Below, piece after piece: positions 13,200 through 25,230 of a stretch of DNA of 64,000 nt. The notes beneath the pieces were generated by a model. The model ran no database searches. It was given only the letters and a program-made list of their open reading frames with translations, and was not told the DNA's origin. Each line of letters begins with the position of its first letter. Position 1 is the first letter of the stretch. The DNA is from Echinarachnius parma. Taxonomy: Eukaryota > Echinodermata > Echinoidea > Clypeasteroida > Echinarachniidae. Location of the stretch: NCBI GenBank assembly GCA_037951105.1, contig JBAMJV010001345.1, positions 74,501 through 138,500 of the forward strand, written 5' to 3'. Made by a program: the position numbers and the translations under genes.

Positions 13200-14215
13200 G
13201 TGGGAATTTTGACCCAATTTTATTTGTAAACATAAACATTAGCGTATTTTCGTGAACTTTGATATAAGATTATAGATACCAAAATAGAATTTATTGAACT
13301 GTTATTCCGTCAGCGAGTGTGACATTTATTTGATAATTGAGTGAATACTTTTTATTAATTCTAAATTTATATTTTATGTCTCCTTTTAATTCCCTTTTTG
13401 CTTGCATAATTGACGCATATTCTGTGTTGAATTCGGGAGTGAATGTGTGCTTATATAAATGTTGACTGGAATATTCATTTCTTTTATTGTAGTTCTTTGC
13501 ATGATTAATAAGACATTTAAATGCCAAAATGGTGGTATATCATAAGTCTCAGTCATGGTTTTTTTCAGTATGAACAACTCTTGGCTTTTATAGATTTAAT
13601 ACTAATTCTGACCAAAGGTTGGTCTATTTTGACCAACACTTGGCCTGTTCAATGTGACCAATGGTTGGCCTTGACCAAATTCGACCAACTGTTGGCCATG
13701 TTTGTTATTATCTCTTGGCTTGTTTGATTGGTACTATACCATTTTAAATATAATGTGATGATGAATTGATTTCACATTACAATGGCCAAACACTTGAAAT
13801 ATTTTAAGTGGTCACTTACAAATTTGCCAAACGTTGTCATATTTCTGATTTTTGATGTAGCAGGTTAGTGTACAAATAGTGGCACTGATGAATTGCGTTG
13901 TTGATGATAAACTTGTTTTATTGTTGTGAAATGTGTGATATGAAGAGTATGGAACTTTACAGGTAACAGTTGATTCAATTATCGGTTGCCATGGCAACGG
14001 ATGTCTCTTCATGACAAAGTGAATTCAGTTATTGTCATATGAATCGGATTGTATTTCCTATTAAGTTCCATCTCTTTTATTTTTCATGACATACTTGTTG
14101 ATAAATACTTCTTGACAAACAATTGAATTAAATATTTACTTGTTTATTTATTAACAGATGGAGTTAGGAGAGGTACGGCAACGTGCCTCTGTCACGTAAT
14201 ACAGTGCCTCATAGG
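13200..14215. other. Gene-free stretch with short GACCAA repeats
   Basis: At about 13604-13700 degenerate GACCAA and GTTGGCC words recur in both orientations, making a low-order repeat. Nothing coding is supported. Confidence 0.45.
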
Positions 14216-14221
14216 GTTTTG

Positions 14222-14440
14222 TAAATAGTAGAATAAGATTGTTATATACAAATATAGTAGAATAAGATTGTTATACACAAATACAATAGTAGAATAAGAT
14301 TGTTATACACAAATACAATAGTAGAATAAGATTGTTATATACAAATATAAATAGATTAATTGATTGTTATACACATATAAATAGTAGATTAATTGATTAG
14401 TAGATTAAATGATTGTTATATACACATATAAATAAAAGAT
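14222..14440. repeat. Degenerate tandem repeat, about 32 bp unit
   Basis: About six units of the type AGTAGAATAAGATTGTTATA plus CACAAATACAAT. They are nearly perfect in the first half and decay toward the right, where ATTAATTGATTG words replace part of the unit. Confidence 0.8.
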
Positions 14441-14444
14441 TAAT

Positions 14445-17435
14445 TTAGTTGACATGTACAGTTTGAAATACAGCAAATTAATTAATTGAGATAATAATAG
14501 ATTAATTAATTCTGTGGAAGCTTTGAATTTAGCTTTCTCTACAGACAATTGTCAGATTTTATATCGTACTTGTTAATTTCGGTCTGACAGTTGATAATTG
14601 AATTGTAGTTTTAATACATTGTAAATATTCGGTAACTATAATTTTATACAAGTTTATTTGTATTTTTTTATTATGAAAGTCACATGACATACTAATTATC
14701 TTTAAGGAGTATACGAGCTTAGCTATTTCTTGAATGTAAGTTCATAAGTTACATTATTACTGTATGACATGATTAGCACATTTAAGTGATGGTGGTGTGA
14801 GAACTTATTTGTTCTGCTTTCGCAATTACATCCCATGGAATTGAAAGTTCCAGAATTGGAACAAATTCAATGGTTGTGATTTGTAAGGCAGCACGACTTT
14901 GTGTAGTGAAAGCGAGAATGCTATAAGATTGTTATTGCAGTCCAACAGACATTCCCAACAACTACACTAGTCGTGATTCAAAAGGTATCAAGGTAGAAAA
15001 TGGAGTGCTAGATGTTATCATCTCAGATGACAACACAACAGACATTCCTAATTTTATCTTTGGTTTAGGAATTATGATGTTAAGAGCCTGAGGTGGTTAA
15101 TGGAGTGCAGGATTTTGTCAACTGTTTTGGCAAACCAAATTGACATTCCTAAATGCCACATTAAGGTCTTGGACATCATACTTCTAAGGGAGTGGATATT
15201 TCTATACCCCCCTTTTTGTTGGTAGTTCTATCACCTTCCATCGTTTAGAAATTAGGCTTCATGAATTACAGTACTTATGAAATTGTACTTATAAATTGAA
15301 GAAGAATTAAGTTGTTATGGTCTGGTAACTGTGAGATCTAATTTCTTGACTTCAGATAGCAAGGGTCGAATCTGATTTATACTAGTGGAAATTGGATTAG
15401 AACGAAACTTATTTGACGTGTTCTTTTGGATAGCGTAGGAACGTAACTGTTTGAGACTATAGCTATTAATTGGAGTTTGTGTTTGAGTAACCTGTTGCAC
15501 CGACAAAGTGAGTGGACAGAGTTTACGAGGAGTAAGGATGCTAACTAAAAAGCCTTTGGGAAGGGTGTAAGAGAGATGGTTTATTAGGAAACCTGTTGAC
15601 CAGGGCTGGTAGCGGTTGCTGGGGCGGTGATTTTGGACTGCACTGTTGATCAGTTGGATGTCAGTAGTTGTCAAATAAAGTTAGTGAGACAGAACAGGTC
15701 CATTGATACTAGCTCGCTAGGAATCATTGTGGTTTAGCAAGTCAAGTCCCAATTAGGATCACTCTATTTAAACTCATTAAAACTTAAATTGTAACTTGTA
15801 AATTATAATCATTAATTAGTACATTGTAAGAAATAATCGTAAAGCTACACTTAAATTGTAGTATCATACAAGCTCTTACAATGAAATTAGATTAGTAAAT
15901 TACTGTAACACATACATGTACAAGTGGATTTTCAATTAAGCATCCATATACATAATGAATTGAATTTCGATTGAGATATTGTTGAATATAGTATTCTATA
16001 AATATTGTTGTGACGGCATGTCACCACCTTTGAAGTTAATTGCCGGAAATGGCATATTTATTAAATTATATTTAAACTTTATATTTTGTATTCAAACTTG
16101 TTATTAGAACTGGAATTACATGTGTCATTCGGTTGAACGAATAAATAGTGATACAAGGTGTATAGTCTGATTGATGATGCTGAAGTGTGATCTAAAGTAG
16201 ATTACGAAGTATTAATTATATTTGTAGAATTTAAAAGCTTAGACTGCCGTTAGAATAATTAAATTCTAATAAGGACTATTCGTCTGTATATTTCAGACAA
16301 ACGAACTCAATTTATTCAGGCCGCTCGGATAGAAAGCTCTTTATCGTGTAAACCACGTGTAGTTAAATGTGTGACTTGTACGCATGATTGCAATGCCGTG
16401 TGAAACATGTGTTGTGTGCTAGCGCACGTGTGATGACAGAATGTTCTAAATCTATGCCTTGATTATGTGATGATGTGATTGTGGAGTGATTGTAAGATTA
16501 TGCTCTGCAGTGATAAATTACTCACTTATTGATGATGTGATATCTTGAGATGAGTTGACACTCTGGTTGAATCTAAATTGATGCTTGTTGATGGCCCGGA
16601 ACAGGATGCATGCCAGAATAAGTATGTGTGCGAGTGTGGACATCAACATGTGTGCATGTATGAGATGAGACCGTACGCTTGTACCGTTAGATAGGCGGTT
16701 TTCGTAAATAGTGTCAGTCGTCGGAACTAGGTCAAAGGTTATGTTTATATTGGTATTTATACGCAATCACGTTCTATAGGCATAGTGCGTAAATTAGTAT
16801 TCATGTTCAGTGCAACAAATAGTACTGGATAAGAGACCCTGGAACTCTTCAAATCTAGGTGGTGGCAGCGTAAACTATCGTTAATGTTTGTGAGAGATTA
16901 GTCTTACATTAGAGCTTATTTAGATATTTTATTTAGACAGAGAGCCTCTCACGTTACAGTATGTATATATGTCATAGGTGAGGAACTTGTGGGTTTAAAT
17001 ATAATTTATCATGTCATATTGAATAGTTTGTTTTTTAAAGTTTGTTCACACCTCTCGTCGAATGGTTTGGTTTCCAAACTGTTGTTATTCTTTTTTTTAA
17101 TTTCTTTTTTGTATCTAGTACCTCCTTCATTCAGGGCTAAATATGCATCATAGTCTAATTTCGGTATAGGCTGTCTGCTATATATCATTTTATATCATAT
17201 CTTGTTGTTAGATAATTCATTTTAATACCGTCACACTTTGTTGGGCATCTGTATCCGATGCGGTTCTTTCTCATAGGACATTTTCTTATCAGATCAGAAA
17301 GTAGAGCTCATTATTTATGTTAGAAAAAAATTTAGAAAAAAATGAAATGACGGTAACATATGTTGATTAATGCCAACACATTAATCTATCAGTTTGTATA
17401 CATGTAACGTTTTTGAGAAAAGAGAAATACAAAAT
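14445..17435. other. Gene-free stretch
   Basis: AT-rich. A 119-codon minus-strand ORF at 15315-15674 has no recognisable domain and a low-complexity, Ser/Thr/Asn-rich composition, so it is not called a gene. A possible LTR remnant is noted within 16010-16870. Confidence 0.4.
16010..16870 (+). mobile_element. Possible LTR remnant (fossil)
   Basis: The stretch opens with a TGTGACGG-type word and ends just before GGTGGCAGCG, which resembles the junction of an LTR and a primer-binding site in Gypsy-type elements. No gag, pol or second LTR is seen. Either a decayed solo LTR or chance; family and age are uncertain. Confidence 0.2.
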
Positions 17436-17440
17436 TAGGA

Positions 17441-17866
17441 TTAAAAGGGACCACCACGTAAAGAACAACACAGTTTGATATGTGTTGGTACAGTTGTTTG
17501 ATATTGGATATAATTATGTACAATACTTTGCAAAGGTCTGTGTTATTAAAAAACAATGCAATTAATCACCGAAACTCACGGAACCAACAGGGCCAATGGT
17601 TCCGTAAGCGCCAACATTTGCGATCGCGCCAATTCTATACCCGCATACGTTTAGAGAAAATAGAAGCACGATAGACGCGTACGTCCTATACAATGGACTA
17701 GTCTTCGTCTGCAGACCCATGAACAATTACTATAGTATCGTGATGGGTTTTCAAATTATATGATTTGTCCGGAAAACAAATTTTCTTAACTTGTTGGTGG
17801 AATGGACAACTAAAACTATTACATTTAATTTATGAGAATATTATATTTGGGTGGTGGTTCCGTTTA
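17441..17866. repeat. TTAA-type MITE, family B copy 1
   Basis: About 430 bp, homologous along its length to 42143-42571. The left end is TTAAAAGGGACCACCA; the right end is decayed. The sister copy is flanked by TTAA on both sides, as in piggyBac-like elements. Confidence 0.7.
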
Positions 17867-18408
17867 GTTTCGCGGTCATGTTGTCATAATATCTCCCCTC
17901 TTTGTTCCCATGGCTTTGCGGTCCTGAAACTCAAAGGCATTATAAGGAAACGATAAACTCTTTTGGGGATGTGTCGATTGTTTAATTCACATGTGTTAGA
18001 TTGTCAATTTAAGTAGTAGTTTTGATCACACAGTTTCATCTCAATATTTGTTTTCTTTTCTTTCCACTAGACAATAAAGTGTATTACTTATTTTATTAAA
18101 TGATGTTTTATTGTACTAATTAGTCTAATACTACGTAACTATAGTGGCAACAGACGTGCTATGAAAGTTTTGCTGCGGTAAATACGTCATGGCAACTAGT
18201 GTATGCTCTACTTGAAATTAAGCAGTCCTGTGCAGTTAGTGAAACAAGTTTTATAGTCTTTTCTTTTGTTAGAGATTTCCTTTGAAGCGAGGGGAATCTT
18301 ACAAACAGAAGATTGAGATTTAAGTATAAGATCACACGCATGTCCATATTCGATTTTCATGAAGTGTCTCATTTACATACAGTACATAACAAAAACAAAG
18401 AAGGGAGA

Positions 18409-18940
18409 TTAATGTCCCATGATGACGTCATCAATGACCCCATCTCTGTCCAGGTGCAGCTTTGCGTAGCGGAAGGCCACGGGGCAGTGCTCCAGGTCCA
18501 CTTCCCGCTTCCACCCGCTCGGTTCATGGTCCACCCCGGGGAAGTTGGTCACGGACCACTGCACGCAGCGGATCCGCTTCGCGATGTACGTCTCCAGGAC
18601 AACGAAGACGGTTGATTGCCGTTTCCATGGGAACCGCCTGGCGAGCTTGACGCGGCAGCCCAGCAGCTTCCGCGCGTCGATCGTGCGCGCGTACACGTTG
18701 GTGAGGATGAACTGCAGTTTCCGCGTCTGGACGTTATGAAAGGGCGACTGGCCGGACGCGATACTACTACCACTCGGCTCGTTGGTTCGGGCTATGGTTC
18801 GGGACGATCGGTACATTTCGGAAGGGCGTCGGGTCCGCGTCGTTGATTGTCCGAAAGTGACTTCGGGAATCACATTGGGAAGGTAGCTGATCTCACTTAT
18901 GTGCACCATCACTCCATGAGATTTCCTTCGCGAAGAAGAA
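18409..18940 (-). CDS. Terminal exon of an unidentified gene
   Basis: A minus-strand frame stays open for about 170 codons with GC content and codon use far above the AT-rich flanks. It ends at TGA with the C-terminus DGVIDDVIMGH. The stretch from about 18930 down is preceded by a T-rich tract and TTCGCGAAG, a possible 3' splice site, so this is probably the last exon. The peptide is basic, with a Ser/Arg/Thr-rich N-terminal part (about 45 residues) and a more ordered part with blocks such as RKLQFILTNVYARTIDARKL, RRFPWKRQ and CVQWSVTNFPG. No family is recognised. The phase does not match the exon at 21152-21345 in the simplest joining, so another exon may lie between. Confidence 0.45.
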
Positions 18941-19536
18941 TAACAAATACGTTTTGGTCATGTTGGTAGGCCAATATAAATTAGATATTGCTATTGTGAA
19001 ATTTATGTAAACCATATAGCAACGAAAGAGCCACCATTTTGGAAAAGTAGAGTGATGTTATTTGAATATTTGAATGGCATGCACTGTTAATGTTTTTATT
19101 TATTTATTTATTTATTTGTTTTATTTATTTTATACTGCAGGGTAGGCCTGTTCAGTTATGCAAAACTGCTTTACAAAGGCGCCCTGCAGTTTAACTTTAA
19201 AAATATATAAACATATATAAATTACATTATACAAATTCAAAACGAACATAAATGATGGGGAGAGTGAATACAAGATATCATTAAATAATACACGCAAAAT
19301 AATATAACATGTTAAGTATATTTATGAAATAGAATTCAAATGTTATTACATTGCAAAGAAATTACATTATCATCATTGTACGTATAATACAAATTTTAAT
19401 TTGCATTGTGTTACCAATTTAATTTACTTCAATATTTCACAGGAGATAAACATGATACTGTTTGATACTTCATTTCAATATAGCTTGGCCGAAGCATTAC
19501 ACGATTCGTACAGATATTTGAAATCAATTACAGTAA

Positions 19537-19760
19537 TGCCCGGCGCAGACAGAGCCGACTCGACCCGATCCGACTGGTTTTCAGCCTGATTAAACTCAGT
19601 ATTCGCTGCCTCAGGACTCCGGTTTTTCCAGTCAAGTGCCAGTCGGAGGTCATTCGAGGCTGGTTAAACATGTTGGATCGGCTCCGACTGAGCGAAACCG
19701 ACTTTAGCCTGACTGAAAACGAGTCGGATCGGGTCGAGTCGGCTCTGTCTGCGCCGGGCT
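19537..19760. repeat. Harbinger-type MITE, copy 1
   Basis: 224 bp with terminal inverted repeats of about 40 bp starting GCCCGGCGCAGACAGAGCC. Both sides carry TAA (19534-19536 and 19761-19763), the 3-bp TWA-type target duplication typical of PIF/Harbinger. No coding capacity. Three more copies are listed. Confidence 0.85.
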
Positions 19761-19799
19761 TAAAATGCAGTTCAGATTCGTGAATCCGACGCGCGGTAC

Positions 19800-19922
19800 G
19801 TGCCATCCTGCGAACGCCTTGCGCACAGTGCTAAATACACACTGGCTCAATTCTATGTAATGCGCACAAATAAACAGAGCTACGAATATTTGGGCCGCCC
19901 TCTTCATCTCCACGTCTGACAT
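19800..19922 (-). CDS. Possible first exon with a signal peptide
   Basis: An ATG at 19922, with an in-frame stop two codons upstream, opens a peptide of about 41 residues. It looks like a secretory signal (MKRAAQIFVALFICAHYIEL, then SQC) and runs to a possible donor (CAC then GTACCG) just before a MITE. It could be the first exon of a small secreted protein ending in the exon at 18409-18940, but the phases do not fit through the best splice sites. Short ORFs of this size arise by chance. Confidence 0.25.
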
Positions 19923-20501
19923 GCTTTAACTGAAGGGGCTTTTGTTTTACCATGGATTTGTTATCTCACTCACTCTCTATTCGAGAAGGGCGTCGTGCGA
20001 ACGAATCGCGTCATCCTCCTGAACATTTGCTGCACATGGTAATGACGAGGGCGCCCTTCCTTGTTGTCATTATCATCATTAGCAGCGCAAGAGTCATCTG
20101 ACTGTCGAACCTTTGTCTGTTTTCTCTTGATCGTTGTCAAGGTGTCGCCAGCAAGGTCCTCTATGTGTTGGAATATCTGGGCGTTCGATTAATTAAATAA
20201 TACAAACACGCGGTAATAAAACTTCGGGGAACATAAGCGATATAGACAGACGTAGGAGGAATAAAATATTCAAATACAAATAAAGATACAATATTTTAAA
20301 GGTGATTATTGTTTTGAAGATGGTGAAGAGATGTCTTTTCTCATGAATATTTTGAAGGGATTATGGCATTCTACAATTAAAAAAATTAAAAAACACGTAG
20401 TGGTAAAACAATGCTTCAATACATATTCAATGCACGTAACTATGTAAATAGTCATAAGATATATATGTTTTAATTCAGTCGGAGGAACTTGGGATTTATA
20501 A

Positions 20502-20725
20502 AGCCAAACGCACACAGAGCCGACTCGATTCGATCTGACAGATTTTCAGTCAGGCTAGAGTCTGTTTCGCTCAGTCGGAGTCGATTCAACAAGTTGAATC
20601 GGCCTCGACTGACCTCCGACTAGCTCCTGACTGGCGAAATCTGAGTCGAGAGGCAACGTATACTGAGCTAATTCCGACTAAAAACCAGTCGGATCGGGTC
20701 GACTCGGCTCTGTATACGTTGGGCT
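20502..20725. repeat. Harbinger-type MITE, copy 2
   Basis: 224 bp and more diverged than copies 1 and 3 (ends AGCCAAACG and CGTTGGGCT). The flanks are TAA and TTA. It abuts the MITE starting at 20726. Confidence 0.8.
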
Positions 20726-21090
20726 TTAAGGGATCTAGTAACTTTGTTGACAAGTGCAAAAAGGTGATGAGTGATTAATAAAATGTATATTGGTGCGATC
20801 TGATATGTCCACAAAGTAATGTGTGAACATTTCACGTTTATTGGATGTTTTTTTTGGCCGAGAAATTAGCAAAAAGGCAAAGTGATATTCACTAACTCAC
20901 TGCACTTACTTTGTACACGGCTTAAATTATCCCGTAGACAATTTAACATCTGAACACTAATTCAATCGTAAATATCATTTGAACAAAATGATGTTTTTTA
21001 TTGTTAATATGACAAGGTATGAGTAAATATAAACCCCTGGAGTACCAAGTAAGTTTTGAGGATTTGGACAATGTTACTTAGTCCCTTTAA
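20726..21090. repeat. TTAA-type MITE, family C copy 1
   Basis: Starts TTAAGGGATCTAGTAAC and ends in the inverted form GTTACTTAGTCCCTTTAA, with TTAA at both edges. Relatives lie at 22952-23335, 32681-33542 and 60498-61385. Confidence 0.8.
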
Positions 21091-21151
21091 GATTCAACTC
21101 CCAACAGAAGTCGTTGACGATGCTGCGAATGCATATAACCGAGTTACCCAC

Positions 21152-21345
21152 CTGGAGCGGCTTGAAGCTCTCGGATCGCGCCTCCAGCCTCGGGACGGGG
21201 ATGAGAGGGGTGCCACCCGTGATCAGAAACAGCTCCATGGCAACGGCGTTGGAAAACGTCGGCCATATTTGGCGATCGTTCATGAACGTCTGCGCATCGA
21301 CGTTCGTCCAGTCCGGATCTTGCGTGATCGAATCGTCATGCAGAG
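21152..21345 (-). CDS. Internal exon of an unidentified gene
   Basis: A GC-richer open block on the minus strand reads through WTNVDAQTFMNDRQIWPTF, NAVAMELFLITGGTPLIPVP and SESFKPLQ to a good donor (CTCCAG then GTGGGT) at 21152/21151, in phase 0. The upstream boundary is unsure: possible AG acceptors lie within about 20 nt of 21345. The block lies 2.2 kb upstream of the open exon at 18409-18940 on the same strand and has similar composition, so both may be parts of one gene. No family is recognised. Confidence 0.4.
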
Positions 21346-21372
21346 CTGGCTTTGCAGGCATCAGCATTTTAA

Positions 21373-21979
21373 TGGGAGTTTTTTTCTCCTTTTGTGCGTA
21401 TCAACTTTCGATTCTGATTTTTTTTATTTTTATATTTGTTTGATTTTTTTTTTTACAAAATTAATTTATTGACCCATCTCTGAACTATTAGTATTAGACG
21501 GAGTTATGTTACTGTCGAATCTCGACGCATTCCGCCACAAACTTGCTCTTCTTACCTAACTGTAACATATATTATACTTCTGCTTCAATTTGTCAATAAT
21601 GTTAAAGGTTCTAGACTCGATGAAAAATTGATTTGTGACAAGACGATAGAGACGTTGCCACGTGAACGCAGGATAATGCGCGTATTATTGTGTGACGTAA
21701 TAATAGCATGCGCGCATTTATTTTAATTTTGAACCATAGAATTATATGAATAAACAAACCAACTCGTTTTGAAAACACGATGAAACAAAATAATGATGGA
21801 AAGAATAAATAAACAAAGAATCAAGTGTTGTCTTCATTATCTAATTTATTATAGCTATTTTAGTAAGATAAATATTTAAAAAAAAACATGTTGACGATCA
21901 TAAAACTAATGCTGATTGAATACATGTTACAAATCTACACGTAAAATGGAACAAATTTATACATTCTCATAAAAGTATT
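21373..21979. other. Gene-free stretch
   Basis: AT-rich with T homopolymers near 21420-21465. Nothing supported. Confidence 0.5.
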
Positions 21980-22303
21980 CCAGGGGGTGGTTCACAAAGA
22001 TCCTAAGTTGAACTTACATCTCAGTCCTGTAAGTTGGACTTCGAAATTATGGAGAGCCGTTAGTTTTTTTGAAAAGTGTTTGTAAATGTTTTTTTAAGGG
22101 CATACAATGTTGACTCAACTCATTAATACTGTATATTAGCAAGGTGATTTGATGTTATTGATTTAAAACTTATGACAAGTCTAACATACTTGCATTTTTA
22201 CTTTTGAATATATTGTATTCCAAGGCTACAAATGGCGTACCATAATTGTTAAGTCCAACTTAGAGTTAAGTTCAACTTAGGATCTTTGTGAAACACCCCC
22301 TGG
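21980..22303. repeat. MITE with CAGGGGGTG ends, copy 1
   Basis: Terminal inverted repeats: left CCAGGGGGTGGTTCACAAAG, continuing ATCCTAAGTTGAACTTA; right the complement, ending CACCCCCTGG. About 324 bp, noncoding. A second copy lies in the GDAP1-like gene at 54051-54365. Confidence 0.8.
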
Positions 22304-22950
22304 GAATAAAAAGGGTAAGAAGAAAAGGCCAAGGAATCCCTTATAACAAAATTATTTTTTGGAGCAAAATAAAAGAAGTCATTATTAAATATTTCGAGCA
22401 AAAACGGTTTAGAAATCAAACAGTCATAATTATGAGCGTTTCTCCGAAGTGGACGGAATGACCGAACTTATGACTTCTTTCAAATTGAGCGTCCCCTCTT
22501 CTTATTAAATTTGACTGTGACTTTTATCTGCAAGAGTCTTCAGGATTGAAGGAGGCAGATTAATCCGAAGAAGAAAAAGAAGAAACAGACCTTTATGCAG
22601 TATTTTCGCTGGAAGATTGTACAAGATATGAAATGACTACGTGTACCATAATGGTGTTACATAATTTCTAACTAATTTAACATAATTTGTAATGCGATTT
22701 TTTTTTTGTCGGAAAATTGACGGAAAGAGAATTGCATTATACAAAACTGAGGACAAGTAGGCTCCCATGCAATGACGGCTCAGTCAAAGGAGAGAGGGTG
22801 CGAAATTGGAACGAAATAAATTGTTCAATAATTTCGGACGAATAATCATGAAGTTCCTATTTCTTGACCACTTTTGTTCGAACTTTCAGTTGATTTATCT
22901 GCTTCAATACCTTATAGCGAAAACAACGTTTTGCCAGGATTTCGTTGTAC
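22304..22950. other. Gene-free stretch
   Basis: AT-rich; nothing seen beyond short A/T runs. Confidence 0.5.
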
Positions 22951-22951
22951 T

Positions 22952-23335
22952 TTAAAATGATCTAGTATTAAACTTTGTTGACATGTGCAAAACGTGATGA
23001 ATGGTTGGTATAATGTTGTGTAGTTTTGTGATATGATATGTTCTCTGAAAATGTCACATTAGATGGATGTTATATGCCCGAGTAATGGGCGAAAATGCAA
23101 AATTATATTTGCTAACTCATTACACTGACTTTGTATACACAGTTATGACTACTATTAAGTGGATAATTAAAAAATCTGAACACTTCAATCGTAAACATCT
23201 CTCTAACGAAAGGGAAATTTGTAAAACCGAAACCCGTTCCATGCTTCTATTGGTAATACGAATACTAGGTATGAGAGATCAACTAGATTCCTTTTTATAA
23301 TTTTTGTGGATTTGGACAATGTTACATATTTGTTT
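22952..23335. repeat. TTAA-type MITE, family C copy 2
   Basis: Homologous to 20726-21090 along its length, starting at TTAAAATGATCTAGT and fading after GGACAATGTTACAT. Confidence 0.7.
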
Positions 23336-23394
23336 ATGCAGGCCTTTTCACAAGTTTGTTTGTTTATATATGCTGGTTTCGTTTGTTTTAGTCT

Positions 23395-23545
23395 CTGATT
23401 GTCGGACATCTTAAAAGAGCTCTTTATAAGCGCAATAGAGTATATAGCTGCGCTATACAAATGTTCATATCATTATTACTGTTATTATCATTATTATTAT
23501 TATTATTATTATACTATTATTATTAGTGTTACTATTATTATTATC
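23395..23545. repeat. Repeat tail with (ATT)n
   Basis: A module reading GAGCTCTTTATAAGCGCAAT through CTGCGCTATACAAATG runs into (ATT)n. A near-identical module with the same microsatellite tail lies at 33005-33095. This looks like the 3' end of a LINE or SINE that ends in a short tandem repeat. Confidence 0.55.
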
Positions 23546-23889
23546 CCTTTACGTAGAGTACAGTAATATATACAATTCCCACTTAAATAAACAAAATCAC
23601 ATAATATACATATCATTTAAAGAAATGTCCTACACAATCCCAATCAATCTTTGTGCCTAATAGTATGTCCCACACATTCCCAACCAATCTTTGTTAATAA
23701 TAGTCCACTAAATTTACTACCACCATACAAAATTACGCAATACAAATTAGAACGTACATGAATATTAGTATATTAAGATTTACCATGATCAGTAGCGTAA
23801 TGAGCTTCTTCTTCTTGTTTTCTTTTATTAGTGATGGCTGCTTTTCAGCAAGTTCAGGGAGTGAAACAAGCACGTCATGGGGAGGACTG

Positions 23890-23911
23890 TCGGGGGGGGG
23901 GGGGGGGGGGT
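23890..23911. repeat. Poly-G tract
   Basis: About 18 G residues in a row, directly outside the left end of the foldback element. Confidence 0.9.
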
Positions 23912-25230
23912 GGGTGGTGAGGTTGTCCGGTGTGGTGCTAAATCCGTGACCTGCGAAATCCGTTCCCAGTCGCAAATGCGCATGCGCTTAGACAGTTATT
24001 ATAATGGTGCGTGTCTGGCGAAAATCGTGACCATTATTAAGCCGCAATTTAATAGTCCAGTCAAAATATGAAATAACCCACCACTAATTGCAACAGAAAC
24101 GATTCCACTTGTATATGTTGTAGAATAGCCACCAAAACAACATACTAAAAGTTGACAAAAATTGGAGTGGTGGATAAGGGTCTAATTTGCATAAATTCAA
24201 AATGGCCGCCATACAGCCTTTTCAAGGCCATATCTCTGGATATGAAGCACTTAAAAAGTTAATTCTGGTGTCTACACCCATGTTTTCAAGGTCAAGGAAC
24301 ACAGTTGTAACCTAATTAGCAACATTTAGGTAACCCATCATACCTAATTTGCATAAAGTTGTAAATAATTTATTCAAAATGGCCGCCACCTATCATTTAT
24401 AAGCCTTTATCTCAGTATGAACCCAACAGAACAATATGTATTGTATATAGAACCATGTTTCCAGGTTATGGAACAGAATGTTAGTATATTTGCAACTTTT
24501 AAGCACCCCTTTATAGCTAATTTGCATATAAATATATTCAAAATGGCCGCCATGTAGGACACTTAATCCCATATCTCGAGATATGAGACACATAAAAAGT
24601 AAATCTAAGTGTCTACACCCATGTTTTAAAGGTCAATGAACACAATTGTAACCTAATTAGCAACATTCAGGCATCCCATCATGCCTAATTGGCATAAAGT
24701 TGTAAATAATTTATTCAAAATGGCCTCCATGTATCCTATCTAAGCCTTTATCTCAGTATACGAACCCAACAGAAAGAGGTTTATTGTATATTAAACCATG
24801 TTTTCAGGTTATGGACAAGATTATAGTAAATTTGCAACATTTAAGCACCCCCCTTATACTAGTTATTTGCATATAAATATATTATTTAAGGCAGCCATGT
24901 ACGGCATATGTATATATATATATATATATATCATTGGAAATGACACATGATATGAATTAATTCTGTCGTTATTCTATATACATATTGTCATTGTCAAACA
25001 CATGATTGTGGCCATTTCAAGCATATTAATCATGAATACCTAATTTGCATAAATTTGAATATACATAAAACTTAACAGAACTCCTTCCTAGGTCAGTCTG
25101 TATATTAAATATTCGTCGAAATAAATGTTAACAGAATAATTAAGAATGTTTTACATTTCATTGTTGGCTAGAAATGCTGACAAACCAATGATGATAACTC
25201 ATTTGAAGCTAGTGTTAGTTCATAAATGAA

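Noticed and set aside
15315-15674. 119-codon minus-strand ORF
   Set aside because: Low-complexity composition, no domain, no splice or promoter context; length is possible by chance.
16518-16766. 82-codon minus-strand ORF
   Set aside because: AT-rich sequence without domain or codon bias; falls within a possible LTR remnant.
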